From positions 1 through 6,250 of the forward strand of contig JAVXEO010000089.1 of assembly GCA_036658435.1 (NCBI GenBank): a stretch of DNA of 6,250 nt, written 5' to 3'. The notes under the pieces are model-generated. The model did not search any database, was not told the DNA's origin, and saw nothing but the letters and a program-made list of their open reading frames with translations. This stretch comes from DIGJ01 sp036658435 (GTDB taxonomy: Bacteria > Bacillota > Clostridia > Lachnospirales > Lachnospiraceae). A program made the position numbers and the translations under genes. This document shows, one piece after another, positions 1-6,042 of this stretch (position 1 is its first letter; each line of letters starts with the position of its first letter).

Positions 1-1225
1 CTTTTTCATTTAAACTGCGAAGTTCCCAATCTCCTATTTTAATTTTGCCACGATATTCATAATTTCCAAGGAAAATCTTTCCAAATGTGCTTTTTCCACA
101 GGCAACCGGTCCCGTTACCCCCAGAATTTCACCTGTTTTTATATCCAGGTTCATTCCCTTTATCATTTCTTTCTCTCCCTCATAGGAAAAATGCAAGTCT
201 CGTACCTGCACGGTATTTACTTCTCCCCCTTTGGATGCCTTCCACTCTTCTTGATAGGGTTCCATATATGGCTTGATTCTCTTCCAGGAAATCATTGCTT
301 TCTGCACGGAATTAAATAGCTTGGCAGCCTTGCTTGCTTTAAATGCCATGGCGGTAAAGATGGATACATAGGTAGAAAATACTCCTATGGTAAAGCTTCC
401 ATCCAAAACCTTTCCACCTGCAAACGTAATAATAACAACAATACCCACCATTGCAATTACATTGTAAATAGGCTGCATTGCATTTTCCCATACATTGGCA
501 ATCACCCCATCTCTTTCATAGGTGTCCAAAAGTTTCTCATACTCCTTTTGGTTTTCTTTTTCTCTCCCATAAAGACGATAAAGCATGGCATTATCAATTT
601 TATCATAGGTTGACTGTGTCACTTTACCCATTGTTTTACGGTAGGTCTGGGTATACCTATAAATTACTTTCTTTAACTTTTCTGCAATAAACAGTGCCAC
701 AGGAACAAATACACTGGCCGCCAGTGTAATTTTCCAATCGTAGGCTAAAAGTGCCACAAAATAGGACCCTAGAAGAATCCCTGTATCAAATACTTCCGTA
801 GTAAATTTTCGCATTCCTTCTACGCAGGCTTCCACATCGGAAATGGCTTTTGTCATAAGACTTCCCAGACTTTCCGCTCTCATTTCCTTTGGATTTTTGT
901 ACACAATCCCATTGTAAATCATAAAACGCATGGCTGCACTGGTTCGATTTGCAAAACGCCGAATATAAAAACGTTTTATATATCGAAACACCTGTACCGC
1001 AAAAATCAAAAAAACAAAAAGAAGAGCCAGTAAAAACACTTCTTTTCTCTGGGTCTTCTGCAATAATGAATCAATCATTTTCCCTTGATATATGGGACCT
1101 GCCAACATACCAACATTATAAAGAATACCGGAAAGGGTAATAAGTGCAACCGTTCCCGCTTCTTTTTTCCAGTAATTCCATATTTTCCAAGGTTCCTTCA
1201 AGGGTTCTATTTTTTCTTTCTTCAA
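1..1225 (-). CDS. ABC exporter half-transporter, permease fused to ATPase (3' part beyond window)
   Basis: The frame is open without a stop from a TTG start at 1225-1223 to the window edge: 408 codons of a protein that would normally have about 570-600. Residues about 20-310 form a type I exporter membrane domain, with hydrophobic helices near residues 21-45, 58-80, 140-175, 248-270 and 280-300. The nucleotide-binding domain starts near residue 339. It has an A-loop tyrosine (FSY, Tyr348) and a Walker A GPVACGKS at 372-379 (Lys378). The Q-loop, signature LSGGQ and Walker B lie outside the window. Such proteins work as homo- or heterodimers in the inner membrane and export drugs, lipids or peptides; the substrate cannot be read from sequence. 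The gene follows mntP by 30 nt, and a MarR gene heads the cluster, which fits a repressor-controlled efflux operon. A partner half-transporter may follow outside the window. Family confidence is high; function is open. Confidence 0.93.
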   Translation of the reverse strand, partial: MKKEKIEPLKEPWKIWNYWKKEAGTVALITLSGILYNVGMLAGPIYQGKMIDSLLQKTQRKEVFLLALLFVFLIFAVQVFRYIKRFYIRRFANRTSAAMRFMIYNGIVYKNPKEMRAESLGSLMTKAISDVEACVEGMRKFTTEVFDTGILLGSYFVALLAYDWKITLAASVFVPVALFIAEKLKKVIYRYTQTYRKTMGKVTQSTYDKIDNAMLYRLYGREKENQKEYEKLLDTYERDGVIANVWENAMQPIYNVIAMVGIVVIITFAGGKVLDGSFTIGVFSTYVSIFTAMAFKASKAAKLFNSVQKAMISWKRIKPYMEPYQEEWKASKGGEVNTVQVRDLHFSYEGEKEMIKGMNLDIKTGEILGVTGPVACGKSTFGKIFLGNYEYRGKIKIGDWELRSLNEK

Positions 1226-1230
1226 GAATA

Positions 1231-1240
1231 ATCCTTCTTT
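1231..1240 (-). promoter_or_regulatory. Ribosome binding site fixing a TTG start for the ABC exporter
   Basis: On the minus strand AAAGAAGGAT lies here, with AAGGA about six bases before the TTG at 1225. The frame has no ATG before the first membrane helix, and an in-frame stop (the mntP stop codon) lies 33 nt upstream. The next TTG, at 1201, has no Shine-Dalgarno sequence. The TTG at 1225 is therefore the best start, giving an N-terminus of fMet-KKEKIEP. Confidence 0.7.
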
Positions 1241-1255
1241 CGCAGATGCTACTAC

Positions 1256-1825
1256 TTATAACGCCAGTACTCCCATGTGCTCCAATACGATTTTCAAGCC
1301 AATCAGTATAAGAATAATTCCACCGGCAAGTTCTGCCTTGCTTTTGTATTTCGTTCCAAAACGATTTCCAACCAAAACCCCAATAATGGAAAGAAAAAAC
1401 GTAATGATTCCAATTAAAAGCATGGGCACTAAAATTTTCATTTGCAAAAAAGCAAAGGTAATTCCAATGGCTAAAGCATCGATACTGGTTGCCAGGGCTA
1501 ACACCAATATTTCCTTCAAATCATATTTTACATCCCCGGCATCCTCTTCACCGGTCTTAAAGGCTTCTATTATCATCTTTCCACCAATAAAGACTAAGAG
1601 TATAAAAGCAATCCAGTGATCCACATTGGTTATATATTTTTCAAACTGTCTGCCCAATACCCAGCCAATCCATGGCATTCCTGCTTGAAATACACCAAAA
1701 AAAGCTGCGATAAGCACTGCATATTTATAATCAACCCTCTTCATCTGCAACCCTTTACATATGGATACCGCAAAAGCATCCATTGCCAACCCCACTGCAA
1801 TTAAAATAAGTTGTAATAAATCCAT
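1256..1825 (-). CDS. mntP: Manganese efflux pump MntP
   Basis: This is a 189-residue, very hydrophobic protein, close to the 188 residues of E. coli MntP (YebN). The family exports Mn2+ through six membrane helices arranged as two similar halves. Both hallmark acidic motifs are present: GLAMDAFAVS in helix 1 (Asp16) and ATSIDALAIG in helix 4 (Asp116). The terminal pair of helices follows a GNRFGTKYKSKAE loop at 153-165. The central loop near 90-105 is acidic. The ATG directly abuts the marR stop codon (zero-base gap), and an AGAGGA ribosome site at 1838-1833 lies inside the end of marR, so translation is probably coupled to marR. There is no room for the yybP-ykoY manganese riboswitch often found before mntP genes, so any manganese control must act at the operon promoter. 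Identification is firm; transport specificity is from the family. Confidence 0.95.
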   Translation of the reverse strand: MDLLQLILIAVGLAMDAFAVSICKGLQMKRVDYKYAVLIAAFFGVFQAGMPWIGWVLGRQFEKYITNVDHWIAFILLVFIGGKMIIEAFKTGEEDAGDVKYDLKEILVLALATSIDALAIGITFAFLQMKILVPMLLIGIITFFLSIIGVLVGNRFGTKYKSKAELAGGIILILIGLKIVLEHMGVLAL

Positions 1826-2272
1826 TTATTTTTCCTCTTTGTAATTTCTGAAAAATTCTGCCAATTCCTTTAGTGTCTTCATAAGAATTGGCAGTTCCTC
1901 CGCATTTAGACTCTTTATTACGGCGTCTATCATCTTTGTGTGAAACTCTTTATGGTGGTTGTACGCATGTTCTCCTTTTTCTGCCAAACGAATATACACC
2001 ACTCTTCGGTCCTTCTCGCTTCTTTCTCTTATGGCATATTCTTTCTTTACAAGGCTATTCATTGCTGTTGTCAATGCACCCACCGTAATATTCAGTTTTT
2101 TGGCAATGGAGGACATATTCTTTCCGTCCCCCAATCCAATGGCCTCTATTACATGCATATCATTGTTTGTGATATCTTTGAACTCTTCTGTGATAATTGC
2201 CTTTTCTTCCAGTTCCCAGATTTCATTAAATAAATGCACCAAAATATCGTTTATTGTATCATATGTATCCAC
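1826..2272 (-). CDS. MarR-family transcriptional regulator, FabT-like
   Basis: This is a 148-residue winged-helix DNA-binding protein, expected to act as a dimer. The wing helix-turn-helix spans about residues 36-102: a recognition region MSSIAKKLNITVGALTTAMN followed by the MarR wing signature RSEKDRRVVYIRL at 84-96. Flanking helices at 5-30 and 105-145 form the dimer interface. Several features recall FabT, the fatty-acid-synthesis repressor of streptococci and clostridia: the N-terminal INDILVHLFNEI, the FKDIxxxxMHxI pattern at 31-42 and the HHKEFHTKMI stretch at 106-115. The start is GTG at 2272-2270 with AAGGGAG seven bases upstream; the overlapping ATG at 2274 is out of frame and closes quickly. 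It lies 43 nt after the chemoreceptor gene and abuts mntP. No fab gene is in the window, so its targets here are probably the efflux genes and itself. Family is certain; target and ligand are inference. Confidence 0.94.
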   Translation of the reverse strand: MDTYDTINDILVHLFNEIWELEEKAIITEEFKDITNNDMHVIEAIGLGDGKNMSSIAKKLNITVGALTTAMNSLVKKEYAIRERSEKDRRVVYIRLAEKGEHAYNHHKEFHTKMIDAVIKSLNAEELPILMKTLKELAEFFRNYKEEK

Positions 2273-2276
2273 ATAT
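2261..2276. promoter_or_regulatory. Candidate MarR operator: palindrome over the marR start
   Basis: ATATGT-ATCC-ACATAT is a perfect inverted repeat with six-base arms and a four-base centre, covering the GTG start codon of marR. MarR-family dimers bind palindromes of about this length, usually near their own promoters, so autorepression is possible. The sequence is AT-rich and could arise by chance. It does not match the FabT operator type TTTGA-N-TCAAA. Confidence 0.25.
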
Positions 2277-2315
2277 ATTCTCCCTTATTACATATTTTCC
2301 GTTATCATCTGGTTC

Positions 2316-4097
2316 CTATTTTGTTTTAAAATGATCCACATGGCCCTTTAATTCTATCGCTGTCTGTTCTGCCTTTTTCGTCATACTAAAGACTTCACTT
2401 GACTTATTTGCAACGGAAGTACTTCTTTCTGCAATTTCATTAGTTCCCAATGCACCTTCTTCTGACGCCTTGCTTACTTCTGTAACTGCAGATAAAACTC
2501 CTTCTATGGATGCTAAAAGTTCCTCTGAAATAGCGCTGAAATCCGTTACCAGTTCATCCACATGGGTAGCATCTCCACTATATTCATTGGCCGTTTCTTC
2601 AAACATATCAAAGCTTTTTACGATATCATTTGAAACAAACTGAAGCAATCGCTGGGAGTCCTCTGTCAAGTTCTTAACGGCTGTGGTTACTCCCTGTGTA
2701 ACCTGTTGAATATTCATAACGGCATCTTTTGACTGTTCTGCAAGATTGCGGATTTCATCGGCTACCACTGCAAATCCTTTTCCGGCTTCTCCGGCTCTTG
2801 CAGCCTCAATGGATGCATTTAATGCCAAAAGATTGGTCTGTGAGGTGATTCCTTCAATGGCTCTGGCCAATACTTCGATTTCTGTAACCACTTTTGCCTG
2901 TTCCAATGCTCTTTCCAAACTTTCCTGGATCTCTCCATGAACCTCTTTTACCTGTTTTCTATTTGTAAAGATCTCCTCTTTCGCATTTCCTGCACGATTG
3001 CGGATCTCTATTACCTGTTCTGCACCTTCCTGTGCACGTACCGCCATATTTTTAGATGCCTCTGCAATTTCTTTGGACATGGAGGTGATTTCTCCTGCGG
3101 ATGCCGCTGTCTGTTCCATGCTTGCTGCCAGTTCTTCTGTGGTAGCTGAAACGCCTTCAATTTCCACGTTCAGTGACTCTACATTTGTAGTCACTCCATC
3201 CACGACCTCTTCTAAATGAACGCATTCCTCTTTCACCGTTCCAATCACGGAGTTCATGGCATCTGACATCGCTTCCATGCCTTTGGCAAGTTTTCCAAAT
3301 TCATCCCTTCTCTTTCGGAACTTCTTGGGCGCAGATACTGAAAAGTCTCCACTTTCTAATATTTTCAAATAGGTCATTGCTTTTTTTAGAGCACCCACAA
3401 TATCCAGCATAATATAAATTGCTAAAACAAAAACGACTGCAAATAAGGCAAGAACCACGCGCACTAAGCGATCCTGTTCTGCCAGTTCCATAACGTCTTG
3501 TTCCTTTTCCTTTTCTACCAGCAGTGTATCAATATAGTCCGTGTAATTTCCGGTGCCAACACACCAGCCAAAAGGTTCAAATACCTTGGAATAGGCACGT
3601 TTCGGAAGAGATTCGTTTCCTCCTTCTTTTGGAAATACATAATCCGTATAGCCGCCTTCTCCCTGCTGTCCTGCCTGAAGGATTGCCTTAATAAATTCAA
3701 ATCCATCGGTATCCTTTGCATCCAGACGATTGGTACCCTCGGTATCCTTTCCAAGGAGTACCACATTCTCTCCGTCTACGGTATCAATCCAGAAGTATCC
3801 ACCATCCCCATAGCGTAGGTCACGAACCAGATCGGCTGCTATCTTTTTTCCTTCTTCCAGGGTGTACTGTCCAGCCTCACACTTTTTATTGATTCCATCC
3901 AGAAGCGTGATTACGGTTTGCACCTGATCCTTTATGTTCTTGTCATAATCGGCTCGAATCTGCTCCTCCAAAATAGCCAAGGAATCATTGTCCACCCTGG
4001 CTATGGAGAATAAGGAGCTTATCACGGTAAAACCGGTTAATACCACAACTAACAACATTAAAACTAACATTTTGATTTTTACACTTAAATTTTTCAT
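2316..4097 (-). CDS. Methyl-accepting chemotaxis protein with periplasmic-type sCache_2 sensor
   Basis: This 593-residue receptor has the full standard layout. A membrane helix lies at 8-28. An extracellular single-Cache domain at about 37-195 carries the sCache_2 hallmarks GDGGYFWIDT (97-106), a PKRAY segment and GWCVGTGNYTDYID (177-190). A second membrane helix is at 212-235 and a HAMP linker at about 236-290. The cytoplasmic coiled-coil signalling domain runs from 300 to the end. The hairpin tip that binds CheA and CheW is at about 410-452 and includes QTNLLALNASIEAARAGEAGKG-type sequence. EELAAS at 321-326 resembles an adaptation site. There is no C-terminal pentapeptide for a methyltransferase tether. 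sCache_2 domains generally bind small organic ligands; the ligand here is unknown. The ATG has AAAGGA eight bases upstream. The next gene, marR, follows in the same direction after 43 nt, so cotranscription is possible. Its presence implies a motile or formerly motile host. Confidence 0.96.
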   Translation of the reverse strand: MKNLSVKIKMLVLMLLVVVLTGFTVISSLFSIARVDNDSLAILEEQIRADYDKNIKDQVQTVITLLDGINKKCEAGQYTLEEGKKIAADLVRDLRYGDGGYFWIDTVDGENVVLLGKDTEGTNRLDAKDTDGFEFIKAILQAGQQGEGGYTDYVFPKEGGNESLPKRAYSKVFEPFGWCVGTGNYTDYIDTLLVEKEKEQDVMELAEQDRLVRVVLALFAVVFVLAIYIMLDIVGALKKAMTYLKILESGDFSVSAPKKFRKRRDEFGKLAKGMEAMSDAMNSVIGTVKEECVHLEEVVDGVTTNVESLNVEIEGVSATTEELAASMEQTAASAGEITSMSKEIAEASKNMAVRAQEGAEQVIEIRNRAGNAKEEIFTNRKQVKEVHGEIQESLERALEQAKVVTEIEVLARAIEGITSQTNLLALNASIEAARAGEAGKGFAVVADEIRNLAEQSKDAVMNIQQVTQGVTTAVKNLTEDSQRLLQFVSNDIVKSFDMFEETANEYSGDATHVDELVTDFSAISEELLASIEGVLSAVTEVSKASEEGALGTNEIAERSTSVANKSSEVFSMTKKAEQTAIELKGHVDHFKTK

Positions 4098-4199
4098 ACA
4101 TCATTTCCTTTCGGTAAGTACTTTCTTACTCCATCAGTATATAAGAAGTGAAGTTTTCTTTTTTAAAATATGGTAGGAATAAAAATTCGTTTTCTTTAT

Positions 4200-4228
4200 A
4201 TTGTATCACAAAATAGCCGAATTGCACA
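4200..4228 (-). promoter_or_regulatory. Candidate promoter for the chemoreceptor gene (extended -10)
   Basis: On the minus strand TGATACAAT at 4208-4200 matches an extended -10 (TGn plus five of six bases of TATAAT). A weak -35, TGTGCA, lies 17 bp upstream at 4228-4223. The predicted transcript would start near 4193, with a leader of about 95 nt. A less convincing -10, TATACT, lies at 4141-4136 with no -35. I saw no sigma-28 motility promoter (TAAA-N15-GCCGATAA). Confidence 0.4.
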
Positions 4229-4277
4229 GTACTTTTTTTATAATCTGGTACCGTTAACTTTTCTAAATCTGGCTATT
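4212..4277. repeat. Cluster of related half-sites upstream of the ECF/aminotransferase unit
   Basis: AATCTGG occurs twice in direct orientation, at 4242-4248 and 4266-4272, 24 bases apart. The second copy is part of a 12-base element (4266-4277) whose complement, AATAGCCAGATT, matches AATAGCCGAATT at 4212-4223 in ten of twelve positions in inverted orientation. If transcription starts near 4311, the direct repeats lie about 40-70 bases upstream, a common place for an activator. MocR/PdxR-type regulators of vitamin B6 genes are known to use repeated sites, but I cannot match this to a specific published motif. Confidence 0.35.
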
Positions 4278-4304
4278 CCAACCTATCCAATTTTTGTGTA
4301 TGAT
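4276..4304 (+). promoter_or_regulatory. Candidate promoter for the ECF S component/aminotransferase unit
   Basis: TATGAT at 4299-4304 is a good -10. The element 17 bp upstream, TTCCAA at 4276-4281, matches TTGACA in only three positions, so the promoter may need an activator. Transcription would start near 4311, leaving a leader of about 35 nt before the ATG at 4346. A perfect TATAAT at 4239-4244 is an alternative, but it has no recognisable -35 at the right spacing. Confidence 0.4.
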
Positions 4305-4345
4305 AACAACTAAATACAAAATGAAGCAAAAGAAGGGAACTTATT

Positions 4346-4876
4346 ATGGAACATTCAACCCAGCAAACCAAATCCTTATCCACAACAAAAGAAATTACCG
4401 TTACGGCTATGTTTATCGCTTTAACACTTGTTTTTACTTACTTTGTAAATATTCGTCTTCCTATTGCAGGTAACGGCGGACTGATTCATCTTGGAAACGT
4501 TCCTCTGTTTATGGCCGCTATGCTATATGGAAAGCGTACCGGTGCCATTACCGGTGCCATTGGAATGGGGCTTTTTGACCTTTTATCCGGATGGGTTATG
4601 TGGGCACCCTGCACCTTTATTGTAGTAGGCCTAATGGGGTACACCGTTGGAGCTATTTGTGAAAAGCGTAAATCCTTTTCCTTCCGTATTCTGGCTGTAC
4701 TTGCGGCATTGGCTCTCAAGGTTGCCGGATACTACGTTTTTGAATCCCTCCTCTATCATAACTGGATCGCTCCTCTGGGTTCCATTCCCGGAAACATAAT
4801 ACAAGTTGGTGCCGCCGGTGTCGTTGTCCTTCTTCTGATCAAGCCTTTTGAAAAGGGACTTCGCCATCTATTATAA
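4346..4876 (+). CDS. ECF transporter S component, candidate vitamin B6 (pyridoxamine/pyridoxal) uptake
   Basis: This 176-residue membrane protein has a short polar N-terminus and about six hydrophobic segments (near 18-35, 50-61, 65-82, 88-106, 112-130 and 147-167). The central stretch of residues 44-100, including GGLIHLGNVPLF, a YGKRTGAITGAIGMG segment and the FDLLSGW...WAPCTFIVVGLMG region, is typical of the ECF-type S-component family that includes riboflavin and other vitamin transporters (Pfam ECF-ribofla_trS, named from memory). S components bind the vitamin and dock onto shared EcfA/EcfA'/EcfT modules. None of those is encoded here, so this is a group II arrangement. The ATG has AGAAGGGA seven bases upstream, and the stop is 12 nt before the next gene's open frame, so the two are probably cotranscribed. 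The substrate is inferred only from that neighbour, a likely pyridoxamine-pyruvate transaminase. Riboflavin, hydroxymethylpyrimidine or another vitamin remain possible. Confidence 0.88.
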   Translation: MEHSTQQTKSLSTTKEITVTAMFIALTLVFTYFVNIRLPIAGNGGLIHLGNVPLFMAAMLYGKRTGAITGAIGMGLFDLLSGWVMWAPCTFIVVGLMGYTVGAICEKRKSFSFRILAVLAALALKVAGYYVFESLLYHNWIAPLGSIPGNIIQVGAAGVVVLLLIKPFEKGLRHLL

Positions 4877-4880
4877 TAAA

Positions 4881-4887
4881 AGAAAGG
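4881..4887 (+). promoter_or_regulatory. Ribosome binding site of the aminotransferase gene, start ambiguous
   Basis: AGAAAGG pairs with the 16S rRNA tail but lies only one base before the ATG at 4889, too close for normal initiation. It lies 13 bases before the ATG at 4901 and 16 before the ATG at 4904. Because AGAAAGG pairs with the outer part of the anti-Shine-Dalgarno tail, its effective distance to 4901 is shorter and acceptable. Family proteins often begin a few residues before the LMTPGPT motif, which also favours 4901 or 4904. Confidence 0.5.
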
Positions 4888-4888
4888 T

Positions 4889-5986
4889 ATGGTTTTTAAA
4901 ATGATGAAACTTATGACCCCCGGACCTACACAAATTCGTGAAAATGTGAGAATTGCACGAAGCCTGGAAACTACGAATCCGGATTTGGATTTAAATTTTT
5001 ATGATGAATATAAAAAAACCTGTGAACTTTTAAGTCATTTAATGCACACAAAAAATACCTCTTATATCTTAAGTGGAGAAGGAATTCTTGGTCTGGAAGC
5101 AGCCTGTGCTTCTCTAACGGAACGAGGTGACCGTGTCCTTGTATTGGATAATGGGATTTTTGGAAGAGGCTTTGCCGATTTTGTAACTTTATATGGCGGC
5201 ACTCCGGTGCTTTTAAGCTCGGATTATCAAGAAGAGCTTTCTATCACACAAATTGAAGAATTTTTAAGAAAAGATCATGCTTTTAAATATGCTACCCTTG
5301 TCCATTGTGATACGCCAAGCGGTATGTTAAACAATATTCAGGCAATTTGCCCTTTGTTAAAAAAGTATGGTATTCTTACCGTTGTAGACTCTGTAGCCGG
5401 TGCTTTCGGAAATGAAGTCAACGTAGATCAAAGCCAGATTGATATTTTATGCCTTGGCTCTCAGAAAGCTCTTTCTGCTCCCATTGGTCTAACCATGCTG
5501 ACCATCAGTGAAGCGGCTTTTGTATCTATGAAAAGAAGAAAGTCACCAATTGCCTCCTTTTATGCCAACATTCTTACCTTTGAAAACTATTACAAAGATA
5601 AATGGTTTCCATACAGTATGCCCATTAGTGACATTTACGGTCTTCGCACGGCTCTTGAAAATGTAGCCGCGGATCCGGATATTTTAGACCGCCACGCCAG
5701 ATGTGCCAAACGTACTCGTGATTTTATCACCGGTCTGGGTCTTTCCCTTTATAATCGCAGTGGATATTCTAATACCGTTACCGTATTTAAGGTTCCCAAG
5801 GGACTAAAGTCCTGTGATATTTTGAATCGAATGCAAGAGGTGCATGGAATCATGATTGCCGGTTCTTTTGATATTCTGGCCGGTGAAGTCCTTCGCATTG
5901 GGCACATGGGTGAAAATGCAAGGGATGAGGATATTACACAGACCTTAGATGCTCTAAAAGAAACTTTGGAAACCCTTAATAAGTAA
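4889..5986 (+). CDS. Class V aminotransferase, candidate pyridoxamine-pyruvate transaminase
   Basis: This 365-residue fold-type I enzyme belongs to the alanine-glyoxylate/serine-pyruvate group. Visible motifs are the N-terminal LMTPGPTQI (8-16), the phosphate-cup loop LSGEGILGLEAA (61-72), VVDSVAG with Asp167 for the cofactor ring nitrogen, GSQKALSAP (190-198) with Schiff-base Lys193, and VLRIGHMGEN (334-343) with Arg336 for substrate carboxylate. Glu64 occupies the place of a small phosphate-contacting residue (Ser81 in human AGT). Mesorhizobium pyridoxamine-pyruvate aminotransferase has Glu68 and Lys197, the same 129-residue spacing; Glu68 there is reported to block the PLP phosphate and make the enzyme use free pyridoxal. 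The proposed reaction is pyridoxamine + pyruvate = pyridoxal + alanine. The counterpart of its second arginine (Arg336 in that enzyme) cannot be placed; Phe327 may stand there. Coordinates keep the longest frame for numbering; the ATG at 4901 is the likelier start. If the B6 role is wrong, it is an ordinary alanine-glyoxylate-type transaminase. Confidence 0.9.
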   Translation: MVFKMMKLMTPGPTQIRENVRIARSLETTNPDLDLNFYDEYKKTCELLSHLMHTKNTSYILSGEGILGLEAACASLTERGDRVLVLDNGIFGRGFADFVTLYGGTPVLLSSDYQEELSITQIEEFLRKDHAFKYATLVHCDTPSGMLNNIQAICPLLKKYGILTVVDSVAGAFGNEVNVDQSQIDILCLGSQKALSAPIGLTMLTISEAAFVSMKRRKSPIASFYANILTFENYYKDKWFPYSMPISDIYGLRTALENVAADPDILDRHARCAKRTRDFITGLGLSLYNRSGYSNTVTVFKVPKGLKSCDILNRMQEVHGIMIAGSFDILAGEVLRIGHMGENARDEDITQTLDALKETLETLNK

Positions 5987-6005
5987 CTTATTGAGGTTTC
6001 CAAAG
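5964..6005. terminator. Long hairpin at the aminotransferase 3' end, probably bidirectional terminator
   Basis: CTTTGGAAACC (5964-5974) pairs with GGTTTCCAAAG (5995-6005), and the inner arm continues to CTTAATAAG/CTTATTGAG. The stem has about 19 pairs with one bulged C, and the loop is TAA, the aminotransferase stop codon itself. Rightward, the U-rich stretch is interrupted and starts several bases later (6013-6026). Leftward, TTTCTTTT follows the stem almost at once, so termination should be better for minus-strand transcripts coming from the rmlB remnant. The last seven codons and the stop codon of the aminotransferase form the left arm and loop. Confidence 0.6.
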
Positions 6006-6042
6006 GTATCACATCTTATTCTTTTATCTATAGAAATTTGTA

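Larger units (their letters stand above)
4098..4345. other. Divergent intergenic regulatory region
   Basis: These 248 AT-rich bases separate the leftward chemoreceptor gene from the rightward ECF/aminotransferase pair. No ORF with a ribosome site, no RNA gene and no known riboswitch motif is visible; I looked for TPP, FMN and cobalamin signatures and for the cyclic-di-GMP aptamer sometimes found before chemotaxis genes. The region holds candidate promoters in both directions and a set of related repeats at 4212-4277, listed separately. A small inverted repeat, GTAAG-N6-CTTAC at 4114-4129, lies in the predicted leader of the chemoreceptor gene. Confidence 0.8.

Noticed and set aside
949..1140. 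63-codon plus-strand ORF near the left side, and two others at 85 and 478
   Set aside because: All lie opposite the ABC exporter frame, which is open and family-consistent across 1225-1.
1275..1619. 114-codon plus-strand ORF opposite mntP
   Set aside because: Antisense shadow of a clearly conserved MntP frame; no ribosome site and no recognisable protein.
1826..1860. yybP-ykoY manganese riboswitch before mntP
   Set aside because: mntP starts on the base after the marR stop codon, so there is no untranslated space for it.
1959..2351. 130-codon plus-strand ORF opposite marR
   Set aside because: It overlaps the well-supported MarR frame on the other strand, and its translation is a low-complexity hydrophobic shadow.
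3498..3818. 106-codon plus-strand ORF inside the chemoreceptor gene
   Set aside because: It lies opposite the conserved Cache domain coding sequence, with no supporting start signal.
4103..4129. GTAAG-N6-CTTAC hairpin in the chemoreceptor leader as a regulatory RNA element
   Set aside because: Five-base arms are too short in AT-rich DNA to claim a function.
4098..4345. Riboswitch before the ECF S component
   Set aside because: Vitamin transporters often have TPP or FMN riboswitches, but I could not find their conserved core motifs here; only short repeats are visible.
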